Source: JAOZPE01 sp964601275
GTDB lineage: Bacteria; Krumholzibacteriota; Krumholzibacteriia; JAJRXK01
Reading direction: 5' to 3'
Assembly: GCA_964601275.1 (NCBI GenBank)
Contig: CAZRMV010000001.1
Span: 1 to 64,000, forward strand
Length of the DNA stretch: 64,000 bases
The notes beneath the pieces are model-generated. The model was given only the letters and a program-made list of their open reading frames with translations. It did not search any database and was not told the DNA's origin. Every line of letters starts with the position of its first letter. The first letter of the stretch is position 1. The translations under genes and the position numbers were made by a program. This document shows positions 1 through 10,349 of this stretch, piece after piece.

Positions 1-1086
1 CGCGAAGGTGTCGAGCATCACCGCCAGCTCATCGGTCCAGTCCACCCCGATCGAGTCTTCCATGCGTCCCGGTTGGGGCCCGTGGGGCAGGCCGTCCGGA
101 TGCAGGGTGATCGAGGCAAAGCCGATGCCCTTGCGGCTCATGAACTTCTCACTGGCGTAGAAGAGCACCTCGTCGGTCCAGACATTCGAGTGGAAATAGG
201 GCGCGGGCACCGCGTCCTTCCCGTAGTCGAAGGGACGGGGAACGAACGAGCAGATGACGAAGCCGTCTCCCTCGAAGGTCTGATGCACCGGCGGCGGAAG
301 ATGATAGGAGGCGACCTTGGCCTCGAAGTCCCGGATATTCAGAGCCCATGGATAGTAGTAGCCGTCCCATCCCACGACGTCGAAAGGATGATGGGTGAGA
401 ACATACTCGGTGTACTGCTGCCGCTGCTTGGTCAGCACCGCAAACGAGCCCTCCTCGTCGCGGGTCACCAGTTCCCGGGGAATCCGCAGGTCCCGCTCGT
501 TGTAGGGCGCGCCCTCCAGGAGCTGGCCGAACTCGTTGCGATAATGCCGGGGCGTGCGTATCGCGCCGCGGCTTTCCATGATGACCAAGTGGTTGTTCCC
601 GCCGGTGAATTCCCACTGGTGAATGATCCCCCGGGGTATGACGACATAATCGCCCGCGCCGAAGGGAAGCTCGCCGAGCATGCTGTGCAGAACGCCTTCT
701 CCCTTGGCCACGTAGACCAGTTCGTCCGCGCCGCCGTTGCGGAAGAGGGGTTCCTCGCTCCCGTCGGGGCGCGCGATGAAGAGGGCGACGTCATCGTTGA
801 AGAGCAGCGGGATGCGATCGCGGACCGCCGAGGGGCCGCACTCGAGGGCGCCGGTTCGGAAGTGACGGTGCCGCAGGTCCTCCAGCGTGGCCGCCTCCAT
901 CGCGCAGGTACCCACCGCGTGCTGATCCTGGACCTCGGTGGGATAACGGAGGTGGTACATCAGGGTGGAAGGGCCGGTGAATCCCTTGTTCCCCATGAGT
1001 TGCTCGAAGTGGATGCCTCCGCCCAAGCGGGGCAGCACCTGGTGCCGTTTGCGCGGCAGTTGGCCGAGACGGTGGTAGATGGGCAT
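1..1086 (-). CDS. hmgA: Homogentisate 1,2-dioxygenase (3' end cut by window edge)
   Basis: Cytosolic non-haem iron dioxygenase that opens the ring of homogentisate to maleylacetoacetate in tyrosine breakdown. The first 362 residues are present and the frame is still open at base 1, so only a short C-terminus is missing. The iron-site region is visible: His299 in PYFHSN, the acidic pair Asp305-Glu306 just after it, and His335 in LPHGP; the 36-residue spacing between the two His matches the family. The start is the ATG at 1084-1086 (MPIYHRLGQ). It lies 15 bp downstream of hpd on the same strand, so the two are almost certainly one operon. It belongs to the short bacterial branch (about 380 residues) rather than the roughly 430-440-residue Pseudomonas/animal type. 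Confidence 0.95.
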   Translation of the reverse strand, partial: MPIYHRLGQLPRKRHQVLPRLGGGIHFEQLMGNKGFTGPSTLMYHLRYPTEVQDQHAVGTCAMEAATLEDLRHRHFRTGALECGPSAVRDRIPLLFNDDVALFIARPDGSEEPLFRNGGADELVYVAKGEGVLHSMLGELPFGAGDYVVIPRGIIHQWEFTGGNNHLVIMESRGAIRTPRHYRNEFGQLLEGAPYNERDLRIPRELVTRDEEGSFAVLTKQRQQYTEYVLTHHPFDVVGWDGYYYPWALNIRDFEAKVASYHLPPPVHQTFEGDGFVICSFVPRPFDYGKDAVPAPYFHSNVWTDEVLFYASEKFMSRKGIGFASITLHPDGLPHGPQPGRMEDSIGVDWTDELAVMLDTFA

Positions 1087-1101
1087 GCCGATGTTCCCGG
1101 T

Positions 1102-2193
1102 CTAGAGGTTTCCGCGGAGCGCCTGCTCCTTTTCGATCGATTCGAAGAGGGCCTTGAAGTTGCCTTTGCCGAAGCCTCTCGAGCCGACCCGCTGGATGAT
1201 CTCGATGAAGAAGGTCGGCCGATCCTGCACCGGCTTGGTGAAGAGTTGCAGCAGGTAGCCCTCGTCGTCGCTGTCCACGAGGATGCGCAGGCGGCGGATC
1301 TCGTCGCGGTCTTCCTTCACGTGGTCTCCCACCCGGTCCCAGACGCTCTCGTAGTAGTTGTCGGGCACATCGAGGAACTCCACGCCATTGGCACGTAGCC
1401 GGGCGACGGTGGAGAGGATGTCCTTGGTGAGGAAAGCCAGATGCTGCACTCCCTGGCCGTGGTAGGCCTCGACGTATTCCTCGATCTGGCTCTTCTTGCG
1501 TCCCTTGGCCGGTTCGTTGATCGGAAAACGGATCGAGGCCTGGTCACTGGACATCACGATGCTCTGCAGGGCGCTGTACTCGGTGGAGATGTCCTGGTCA
1601 TCGAAGGTGATGTAGCGCGAGAAGCCCATCACTTCTTCGTACCACCGGGCGGTGGGTTCCATCTCTCCCCAATCGACATTGCCGACGCAGTGGTCGATCA
1701 ACAGGAGCCCGGTCCCATCGACTTGCTCTTCGCTCTCGGCGTACCCGGGAAGAAAAGGACCGCGGTAGTCCTGCAGGTCGTAGAAGGAATGGATGGTGTC
1801 GCCGTAGGTGTGGATGGCCGCGTGACGGACGCTGCCGTTCGCGTCGGACAGGGTGTGGGGTTCGATCGCGCCCCGGGCTCCGCGCCGCAGCGCTTCCTCG
1901 TAGGCGAAGTCCACATTCTCCACCTCGAAGGCGAGATCCTTCACCCCATCTCCGTGCTGCCTGAGGAAGTCATTGACCGGCGAGTCGGGTCCCAGGGGCG
2001 CGGTCAGGACGATGCGGGCCTGACTCTGCCGCAAGGCGTAGCTGGCGCGGTCGCGGTTTCCGGTCTCCAACCCCTGGAACGCGAAGCGGGAGAAACCGAA
2101 GGCGCGAGAGTAGTAATAGGCGGCTTGCTTGGCGTTGCCCACCCAGTACTCGGCATGGTGGAGGCGCTTGAGTTTCAGTGGATTCTCGCTCAC
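1102..2193 (-). CDS. hpd: 4-hydroxyphenylpyruvate dioxygenase
   Basis: Converts 4-hydroxyphenylpyruvate to homogentisate in the cytosol. The 363-residue protein is the usual length, with two vicinal-oxygen-chelate halves. The three Fe(II) ligands are plain: His168 in LIDHCVGNV, His251 in GVQHLAF and Glu331 in FFIEIIQR. The C-terminal helix with SRGFGKGNFKALFESIE is the conserved active-site lid. The start is the ATG at 2191-2193 (MSENPLKLKR). It is the first gene of the minus-strand hpd-hmgA pair and is divergent from the plus-strand arm of the same pathway, so both arms can share the 2194-2506 control region. Confidence 0.97.
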   Translation of the reverse strand: MSENPLKLKRLHHAEYWVGNAKQAAYYYSRAFGFSRFAFQGLETGNRDRASYALRQSQARIVLTAPLGPDSPVNDFLRQHGDGVKDLAFEVENVDFAYEEALRRGARGAIEPHTLSDANGSVRHAAIHTYGDTIHSFYDLQDYRGPFLPGYAESEEQVDGTGLLLIDHCVGNVDWGEMEPTARWYEEVMGFSRYITFDDQDISTEYSALQSIVMSSDQASIRFPINEPAKGRKKSQIEEYVEAYHGQGVQHLAFLTKDILSTVARLRANGVEFLDVPDNYYESVWDRVGDHVKEDRDEIRRLRILVDSDDEGYLLQLFTKPVQDRPTFFIEIIQRVGSRGFGKGNFKALFESIEKEQALRGNL

Positions 2194-2506
2194 GGGAAAC
2201 CTCTCGAACAGGAAGGGTCCAGATGGTGAAGGGGGCCGCCGCGCCGGGGGGAAGACGGGCCACCGGGACGGACAAAAACTAACACAACTCGCTCGATTCT
2301 CCCACGTGGCGGGCGGTCCAGTGGATGTCGCGGTCCGGAATCGGCGCGGCGAAGACTCCGGGGCGTACCAGAGGACGCCGTGGTCCGGAATCGCCGTCGG
2401 CGACCTTCCCCGCGGTTCCAGGGTTCCCCCGGTTCTTCCTCCCTCGGGACTGGGAAGAGGACGGAAGAGACCTTAGACTGTGGTTCCCCGAACCACGGAG
2501 CGCCGG
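2194..2506. promoter_or_regulatory. Divergent control region between the two tyrosine-catabolism arms
   Basis: 313 bp without a gene between hpd (minus) and the unknown gene at 2507 (plus). It must hold the promoters for both arms. I see no convincing -35/-10 pair. The standout feature is a long direct repeat (separate entry). A GTG at 2480 could extend the plus-strand gene 27 bp into this region. Confidence 0.6.
2324..2396. repeat. Direct repeat pair, 50-bp offset, candidate operator
   Basis: Two copies of a 23-bp sequence at 2324-2346 and 2374-2396, sharing the exact 12-bp core GGTCCGGAATCG and 19 of 23 positions overall. They start exactly 50 bp apart, about five helical turns, so both would face the same side of the DNA. 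The core contains the palindrome TCCGGA. Placement between the divergent operons suggests a regulator-binding pair; that is inference. Confidence 0.5.
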
Positions 2507-3391
2507 GTGAACGCACGACAGGCATTGCTGCAGGGAATCGTCGACTACGCGGGGCTTTTCCCCCCCGCGTCCCTCTCCCTCGAGGAAGCGGCGCGCAACT
2601 ACGCCGCGTACCGCCGGGGTCCCGACCGCCAGTCGCTGGGTGCCTTCGTCATTCCGGTCCACCGGGTGGACGAACTGGTTGCGCTCGAAGCCTTCCGGGA
2701 AGACGCCGGATCAAGGACCGATCCCTGGCCGTTGAACCTGCTGTGGACCCGCGACGTGGAGGAAGACGCCGAGGCGACCCGCCGCCTGGCCCTCGACGAA
2801 CCCCGGGTCGCGGTACGGGCCATCGAGGCCCGAGCCCAGGGCCCGATGGTGCTCGATGTCCTGGACCGCCGGCGCGGGGACCTTCCCCTCTTCGCCGAGT
2901 TCTCGTGGCGCGAAGAGCCTGAACCCTGGGTGGAACTCCTGGCCGCGCGGGGACTGTACGGGAAGATCCGCACCGGGGGCGTCAGGCCCGAGCTCATTCC
3001 CCCGGTCGAGGCGGTGACTTCCTTCCTGGTCGCCTGCATCGACGCCGGACTGCCGTTCAAGGCCACCGCCGGTCTGCATCACCCGGTTCGTTCCATCCAG
3101 CCCCTGAGCTACGAGGCGGACGCCCCGCGGGCGATGGTCCATGGTTTCCTCAACCTCTTCGTGGCCGCCTTCCTCTACGCCGAGAAGAAGATCTCCGCGG
3201 ACGAGGTCGCAGTGGTGCTGGACGAGCGCGACCCCGCCGCCTTCCACCTGGGAATCGAGGAAGCCGGGTGGCGGGATCGCCGCGCCCCGGCCGACCGGCT
3301 GGCCGGCTTCCGCCGGCGGAACGCCCGTTCCTTCGGCTCCTGTTCCTTCACCGAACCCCTCGAAGAGTTGCAAGCGCTGGAGTTGTCATGA
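2507..3391 (+). CDS. Conserved protein of unknown function in the tyrosine-degradation operon
   Basis: About 294 residues, no signal peptide or membrane segment, so cytosolic. I do not recognise a named family. Visible marks are an N-terminal VDYAGLFPPASLSL stretch, alternating hydrophobic strands and acidic helices that would suit a TIM-barrel-like fold, a KIRTGG motif, and PFKATAGLHHP followed by MVHGFLNLF. The frame is open from a GTG at 2480; I prefer the GTG at 2507 (VNARQALLQ), which removes a low-complexity head and has GGAGCG upstream. It overlaps fahA by ATGA, so it is translationally coupled to it. The pathway step made by neither neighbour is maleylacetoacetate isomerisation, which is a possible but unproven role. 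Confidence 0.75.
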   Translation: MNARQALLQGIVDYAGLFPPASLSLEEAARNYAAYRRGPDRQSLGAFVIPVHRVDELVALEAFREDAGSRTDPWPLNLLWTRDVEEDAEATRRLALDEPRVAVRAIEARAQGPMVLDVLDRRRGDLPLFAEFSWREEPEPWVELLAARGLYGKIRTGGVRPELIPPVEAVTSFLVACIDAGLPFKATAGLHHPVRSIQPLSYEADAPRAMVHGFLNLFVAAFLYAEKKISADEVAVVLDERDPAAFHLGIEEAGWRDRRAPADRLAGFRRRNARSFGSCSFTEPLEELQALELS

Positions 3392-4736
3392 ACCCTCGTC
3401 TCGATTTCACCCACGATCCCAAGCGGCGTAGCTGGGTGGAGAGCGCCAATCAACCCGGCACGGAGTTTCCGCTGCAGAACCTTCCCTTCGGGAGCTTCCG
3501 TCTTCCGGGCGAAGAGGAGGTCCGGGTCGGCGTCGCCATCGGCAAGATGGTGCTGGATCTGCGGGCCTGCGATGAACTGCGCCTGTTCAGCGGGGAAGTA
3601 CGGGCGGCGGTACGAGCTGCCGCCGATGGGCGCCTCAACGGTCTCATGGAGTTGGGTCGCGGCGCGGCCCGCTCCCTGCGTCACCGCCTGAGCCGTCTCC
3701 TCGAGGAAGGAGCCGAGGAGGCCGCCCACGCCGACCGCATCCTCCATCGCATGGAGGAGGTCGAGCTGCTCCTTCCGGTCGAGGTGGGCGATTTCACCGA
3801 CTTCTACACCTCGGTGCACCATGCGACGAACGTGGGGTCGATGTTCCGGCCGGACAACCCCCTGCTGCCCAACTTCAAGTGGATTCCGATCGGCTACCAC
3901 GGCCGGGCCTCCTCGCTCGTGGTCAGCGGGGCCGAGCTGAGACGCCCGAGAGGGCAGACCCTTCTCGAGGGAGAAGACGCCCCGAAGTACCGGCCCTCGC
4001 GTCTGCTCGACTACGAGCTGGAAGTCGGCTTCTTCGTGGCCGAAGGCAACCCGCGGGGAGAGCCCGTTCCGCTGGAAGCCGCCGAGGAGAAGATCTTCGG
4101 CATGTGCCTGGTGAACGACTGGTCGGCCCGCGACATCCAGAAATGGGAGTACCAGCCGCTCGGACCCTTTCTCTCCAAGAGCTTCGCCACCACCCTCTCT
4201 CCCTGGGTGGTGACCCTCGACGCGCTCGAGCCCTTCCGCTGCGCGGCCTTTGCGCGCGCCGAGGACGATCCGCAACCCCTGCCGCACCTGGACGGTGAGG
4301 CCGATCGGGCCCGCGGGGGAGTCGATCTGCGCCTGGAGGTGTGGTTGCTCACGGAAGAGATGCGCCGGAAGGGGATGGAGCCGCTGCGCCTCAGCCACTC
4401 GAACTTCCGGGACATCTACTGGACCATCGCCCAGATGCTGACCCATCACAGCAGCAACGGGTGCAACCTGAGACCGGGCGACCTCCTGGCCAGCGGAACC
4501 GTCTCAGGACCCAAGAAGGAGAACCGGGGTTGTCTGCTCGAACTCACCTGGCGGGGCAGTGAGCCCGTCGTCCTTCCCACCGGTGAATCGCGGCGTTTCC
4601 TGGAGGATGGCGACGAGGTGATCCTCCGCGGGCGGTGCGAGCATCCCGGTGCGGTGTCCATCGGCTTCGGCGAATGCCGGGGGCGTATCCTTCCCGCCGA
4701 GGGCGGTCTCCCTTCGGCCGGCGCAGACGCGGACCG

Positions 4737-4740
<4 letters not shown>
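3388..4740 (+). CDS. fahA: Fumarylacetoacetase
   Basis: Last enzyme of the homogentisate route: it hydrolyses 4-fumarylacetoacetate to fumarate and acetoacetate. The 450-residue length fits the eukaryote-like FAH family. Residues align with the mouse enzyme: Asp138 and catalytic His145 in DFYTSVHHATNVG, metal ligands Glu210 and Glu212 in DYELEVGFF, Asp244 in LVNDWSARD, and Lys264 in LSKSF. The C-terminal GTVSGP motif is present. The start ATG at 3388 overlaps the stop of the upstream gene (ATGA) and was preferred to an upstream in-frame start inside that gene. Its product acetoacetate is the substrate of the next, also ATGA-coupled, gene. Confidence 0.97.
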
Positions 4741-6704
<1,964 letters not shown>

Positions 6705-6771
6705 GATCATTGATCCGTTCCGTGGCCTTCTGCCACCGGGCGAGTGGTCATGGACTACCGGGTGACCCGGG

Positions 6772-7779
6772 TCAAGCTGCACTCCCGGCAAGTGCTTCGA
6801 CGATCTGATCCATGAGGCGCTCGTGGGGGTGGAACACCGGGGGCTGAAAGCCGGCCGCCACGAGATCCTCGGTGTAGTCCCGCCGGGTGTAGCTTCCCCC
6901 GCCCTCGGTATGGACCAGCATGTTGACCGCAAACAGCGCTCCATCCAGCGGGGAAACCCGGTCTTCGTCCATGAGGAGGTCCCGCACCAGGATCCGGCCG
7001 CCCGGAAGCAGGCTGCGGCGGATCCGGCGGAAGAGTTCCCGGTTCTGCGAACGGGAGTTCTGGTGGGCGATGGAACTGACCCACGCCAGGTCGGCGCCTC
7101 GGGGAAGGTCTTCGTCGCCAAGGTAGTCGCCGCCCACCATCTCGATCCGGTCGAGAAGGCCTTCGCGCTCGAAATGCCGCCGGGCGATGGGAAGAACCTC
7201 CGGCAGGTCGAAGTAGATCGCGCGGGCCTCGGGGCGGGCCTTGAGGAAGGCGATGGTCCAGGTTCCCGGACCGCCACCGAGATCGAGCAATGTCCGGAAT
7301 GGGATCGCCTCGAGGGAATCGACCACCGCGGGAGCGGAGCTGCGCGTGGCGACATCCATGGCCTCGATGAACGAGCGCCGATCCTCGTCCGCTCCCCGGA
7401 TGCTCGGCGACTTCTCGACGGGGCGCCCCTGCTGGACCACTTCGGCCAGGCGGGACCAATTGCGGAGGCAATTGGCCTGGTGACGGAGCATCATCACCAC
7501 GCTCTCCGGAGAGTGCTCATCGAAGAGTTCCCGCACCCCGGGAGCCGGCTCGTAGCGGCCGTCCCGCTTGATCAGGATCCCCAGCGCGGAAAGGGCATCC
7601 GCGAGAACGGCAGTCGCCCGTTCGTCGGTTCGGAGGATTCCGGCCAGAGCCGTCGCGTTGAGCGCTCGAGAGGAAAGAGCGGGGATGAGGTCGAGTTCGG
7701 CGGCGGCGACGATCACACAGGCCGCCTTGTACTGGCGAGCCAGTTCGAGAACCCGGTCAGCGTTCCATCTGGAGGACAT
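6772..7779 (-). CDS. SAM-dependent O-methyltransferase (acetylserotonin/hydroxyneurosporene type)
   Basis: 335-residue methyltransferase with an N-terminal winged-helix dimerisation domain (residues about 5-100) and a C-terminal Rossmann domain. Motif I is DLGGGPGTWT, followed by the acidic adenosine-binding strand YFDLPEV and the later PGGRILVRDLLMDED. Such enzymes methylate small phenolic or ketone substrates; the substrate here is unknown. A GTG at 7812 would add 11 residues, but I take the ATG at 7779 (MSSRWNADRV), which matches the family's start. It overlaps the 3' end of the nitronate monooxygenase-like gene by 23 bp, so the two are probably co-transcribed from upstream. Confidence 0.85.
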   Translation of the reverse strand: MSSRWNADRVLELARQYKAACVIVAAAELDLIPALSSRALNATALAGILRTDERATAVLADALSALGILIKRDGRYEPAPGVRELFDEHSPESVVMMLRHQANCLRNWSRLAEVVQQGRPVEKSPSIRGADEDRRSFIEAMDVATRSSAPAVVDSLEAIPFRTLLDLGGGPGTWTIAFLKARPEARAIYFDLPEVLPIARRHFEREGLLDRIEMVGGDYLGDEDLPRGADLAWVSSIAHQNSRSQNRELFRRIRRSLLPGGRILVRDLLMDEDRVSPLDGALFAVNMLVHTEGGGSYTRRDYTEDLVAAGFQPPVFHPHERLMDQIVEALAGSAA

Positions 7780-9229
7780 GGGAATCACTGCTCTTCGACG
7801 CAGAGACGACACGCGAACGCAGATACTCGATGACCTGGCGGGCCGTGAACGAACGCCGGCCGTTGCTGAGGAACCGTCTCACCATGCTGATGTCGTCGCC
7901 GGAGGTCAAGAGAGGAGTCTCGGTGAATCCGGATTTCTGCCGTTGGGCTTGTCCGACGTTCGCCATGAGGGCGTTGCAGAGACACTTCTTGCCCACCGTG
8001 TCCTCCTTGTTTCCTCCCTTGCGCACGTAGTCTTCCACCGGCTCGCTGGCGCAGCGGAGGACGATGCGTCCGTCCGCCAGTTTCGAAGCCTCACGGAGAT
8101 ACCCCAGATCGCAGATCCGCGGGCGCTTCCGGTAGACCTCCTCCTCTGAACCCGTGCCTTCCAGGGGCATCACCTTGAAGGGGAAGCCGGTGGGCGAGGC
8201 ATTGACGTCGGTGAAGACGCGAACGCCGTTGCGCCGGATGTTCTCCAGGGCGCGCCGCTTCAAGGCGGGATCGACCCCCGACTCCTCGCAGAGACTGAAA
8301 GCCGAACCAACCTGGATCCCGCTGGCGCCCAGCTGGAGGGCCCGATGCAGGCGCCGCGGACCACCATAACCCCCGGCCAGCCAGAACGGGCGTCCCAACG
8401 AAGCGATTCTCTCGAGATCGACCTCGTCCTTGGGTCCGTAGACCGGTTCGTTCCGCTCGTCGAGGATCTGAGGGCCGCGCGGGGGAGCGTTGTGCCCGCC
8501 CGCGACCGGGTACTCGACAATGAATCCATCGACCCGTCCGGTGGCTTTCTTCGCCAAGGACAGGGCCAGAACCGCCGACGAGATGATGGCGAGGAACGCG
8601 GGCCGGCGCAGGGATCGCTTCTGGGGAACCCCGATCACCTCGGCCGGGTCGAACTCGGTGCAGGTGGGCTCGCCGGCGCCTTCGTTCTCGACGTGCAGCC
8701 GGTACCGCGCCTTCAGGTGATGACGGAGGGTGTCGAGGGCCCCGGGGATCTGCCGGGGAATCCCCGCGCCCATCAGGACGTAATCGACCCCGGCCAACAT
8801 GGCCCCATAGAGGGACGCCAGGTGGGGCAACTGGACCTTTTCCAGGTAGTTGATCCCCACTTTGCCATCGTGACCTTCCTTCGCCAGGAAGACCTCGGCG
8901 AAGTTGGCCAGCACGGTCAGCCGGAGTCCAGCCAGACTGGTCTTGATGCGATAGAGGGGGGTCAGCTTGAAGGGCTCGGACGAGCCTTTCCCGCCGGCCC
9001 GATAGTAGGTTCGGAGAACCTCTTCGGCGATCCGGGGAACCGGGAAGTGTTCGAGCGCCCGGCGCATGTGGCCGCCGATGTCGCCCAGTTGAAGCCGGCG
9101 TGCCAGCACCGAGTTGATCGCGGTGCCCGAGACCACGCCCAGGGCGCCTTCCCGTGAAGTTGCGCGAGCGAGGCGCCAGTCGGAGACGGCGATGCCCATT
9201 CCCCCCTGGATGATCTGGGGATGCATCAT
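7757..9229 (-). CDS. Nitronate monooxygenase / 2-nitropropane dioxygenase family flavoprotein
   Basis: 490-residue FMN-dependent TIM-barrel protein. The N-terminal IIQGGMGIAVS phosphate loop, the central GFIVEYPVAGGHNAPP with the family His-Asn, and LQLGASGIQVGSAFSLCEESG are typical. It is longer than classical nitronate monooxygenases (320-370 residues) and resembles the larger PfaD-like branch, with a Cys-rich C-terminal stretch (KKCLCNALMANVGQ). The physiological substrate is not certain: the family includes nitroalkane-detoxifying enzymes and enoyl-reductase-like proteins. The start codon overlaps the stop of the small gene upstream (TGA within ATGATG), so translation is coupled to it. 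Confidence 0.85.
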   Translation of the reverse strand: MMHPQIIQGGMGIAVSDWRLARATSREGALGVVSGTAINSVLARRLQLGDIGGHMRRALEHFPVPRIAEEVLRTYYRAGGKGSSEPFKLTPLYRIKTSLAGLRLTVLANFAEVFLAKEGHDGKVGINYLEKVQLPHLASLYGAMLAGVDYVLMGAGIPRQIPGALDTLRHHLKARYRLHVENEGAGEPTCTEFDPAEVIGVPQKRSLRRPAFLAIISSAVLALSLAKKATGRVDGFIVEYPVAGGHNAPPRGPQILDERNEPVYGPKDEVDLERIASLGRPFWLAGGYGGPRRLHRALQLGASGIQVGSAFSLCEESGVDPALKRRALENIRRNGVRVFTDVNASPTGFPFKVMPLEGTGSEEEVYRKRPRICDLGYLREASKLADGRIVLRCASEPVEDYVRKGGNKEDTVGKKCLCNALMANVGQAQRQKSGFTETPLLTSGDDISMVRRFLSNGRRSFTARQVIEYLRSRVVSASKSSDSHVLQMER

Positions 9230-9444
9230 TGCTCGGACCCGCCCTCCGCTCTTGTCTCGGAAGGGTCATCTGCCCCCGGGGCCGGACTGTCCTCGGCCTC
9301 GAGCTGCTCTGTGTCCTCTGGGGGCGTCGACTCGGCCACAGCCGCGGCCTTGCTCTCCAGTTTCCGCTGTCTCTTTTCTTCCTTCTTTTTCTTCTTCAGG
9401 AGTTCCTTGCGGCGCTTCTCGTAGGAATAATGCGATCTGGCCAA
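9226..9444 (-). CDS. Small charged protein with YSYEKRRKEL motif
   Basis: 72 residues: a strongly basic helical head (SHYSYEKRRKELLKKKKKEE, residues 4-23) and an acidic, Pro/Glu-rich tail. Similar tiny proteins with a YEKRRKEL core are seen in several proteobacterial genomes without a known function; nucleic-acid binding is a guess. I place the start at TTG 9444 because AAGGTGG sits 4 nt upstream of it and the conserved motif begins right after; the frame is open up to 9588 but the extra N-terminus looks non-coding. Coupled by overlap to the flavoprotein gene downstream. Confidence 0.6.
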   Translation of the reverse strand: MARSHYSYEKRRKELLKKKKKEEKRQRKLESKAAAVAESTPPEDTEQLEAEDSPAPGADDPSETRAEGGSEQ

Positions 9445-9547
9445 GATTCCACCTTTTCTTCCGGGACTTCGCGGCTGGTCCGTCGTCGACCCCATGCGGG
9501 TGACGATCCACCTCTCCGCGCCAAGACCCTTCCGAACAAGATAGCAG

Positions 9548-9591
9548 TTTGTGACCGATGCGGCGACCGGGATCTCCGCATCGGTCACAAA
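9548..9591. terminator. Perfect 16-bp inverted repeat (hairpin) after the haemoglobin gene
   Basis: TTTGTGACCGATGCGG at 9548-9563 and its exact reverse complement at 9576-9591, separated by 12 nt. It begins 7 bp beyond the stop of the minus-strand truncated haemoglobin gene, where a terminator is expected. No T-run follows on either strand, so it may be a factor-assisted terminator, an mRNA 3'-end stabiliser, or a protein site containing TGTGA/TCACA half-sites. Confidence 0.6.
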
Positions 9592-9597
9592 TCCCGC

Positions 9598-10170
9598 CTA
9601 GACCTTCTTGTCGGAATCGACCACTACAGCCTCGCGGAAGGACACCAGCAGGCAGATCACCTCATTGATCTCGCGCTCCTGATAGCCCTTGCTCTTCATC
9701 GCCTGGACCACATCGCTCCCGGCCGAGAGGAAATCAGCGTTGGTCAGCTTCAGATGGGTGTGGGCGTCGACCATGTTGCGTCCCTTGTACTCCCCAGGGC
9801 CCCCAGCTCCGAGGATCAGGAACTGGGTGACGTTCTCGATGAGCCGGTCTTGGTCGATATCTCCCATGAAGCGCTCGAAGTCCTTGTTCCGGGCATGCAG
9901 ACGCACGATCTCGGTGACCATTGCCCGGATTCCATCGCCTCCGCCCAGGCGCTCGTAGAGCGATTCCTTTGCGTTCAGCTTCTTCGTCGCATCCGCGTTC
10001 ACCGCGCACATGGACTCCAGGGATCGGACCTGTTCGCTGACACTGGGCGCCTCCTTGTGTTCCTTGCGCGGCATCGCGTCGTCGGCGACCGCGGATGGGG
10101 CGAGCAGGGCGAGCGCGATCCCCAGCACTGCGAGCATCGAACCGCGTTTGAGCGTGTGGGAGGGTACCAC
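9598..10170 (-). CDS. glbN: Exported group I truncated haemoglobin
   Basis: About 190 residues. A signal peptide (residues 1-30, ALALLAPSAVADDA cleavage region) precedes a spacer and a 2-on-2 globin domain starting at SLYERLGGGDGIRAMV. The haem-binding proximal His is His137 in VDAHTHLKLT, and the GGPGEYKGRNM loop is the group I hallmark. Truncated haemoglobins bind O2 or NO; an envelope location would suit NO handling near the periplasmic nitrate reductase, but that link is inference. Start: an in-frame ATG at 10176 directly abuts AGGAG, whereas the GTG at 10170 has AGGAG six nt upstream, so GTG is the better start. Most of the family is cytosolic, so the signal peptide is unusual. Confidence 0.85.
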   Translation of the reverse strand: MVPSHTLKRGSMLAVLGIALALLAPSAVADDAMPRKEHKEAPSVSEQVRSLESMCAVNADATKKLNAKESLYERLGGGDGIRAMVTEIVRLHARNKDFERFMGDIDQDRLIENVTQFLILGAGGPGEYKGRNMVDAHTHLKLTNADFLSAGSDVVQAMKSKGYQEREINEVICLLVSFREAVVVDSDKKV

Positions 10171-10349
10171 GGGCATCTCCTTGGAAACGAGGGAAAGCAA
10201 GTGCGAACAAGGAAAGGGAAAGGCGACCGCCGCGCAATGAGGTGTCGATGACGAAGGTCGCAAGAAAAGGAAGGAGTTGTTCGAAGACCGAGGAGAGATC
10301 GGACGAAGACGATGAAGGGGTTGTCTGATCGTGTACCGGCCGGGAGGGG

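Noticed and set aside
73..1398. 441-residue plus-strand frame at the left edge
   Set aside because: The minus strand encodes homogentisate dioxygenase and the end of HPPD with intact metal sites.
2279..2662. Minus-strand frame across the divergent tyrosine control region
   Set aside because: Overlaps the start of the unknown gene, has no recognisable domain and no RBS.
4635..4736. Upstream in-frame start extending acetoacetyl-CoA synthetase by 34 residues
   Set aside because: The extension lies inside fahA and is low-complexity; the ATG at 4737 overlaps the fahA stop as ATGA and matches the family length.
9548..9591. CRP/FNR binding site
   Set aside because: The TGTGA and TCACA half-sites are 30 bp apart instead of the 6-bp spacing of a CRP site; a hairpin is more likely.
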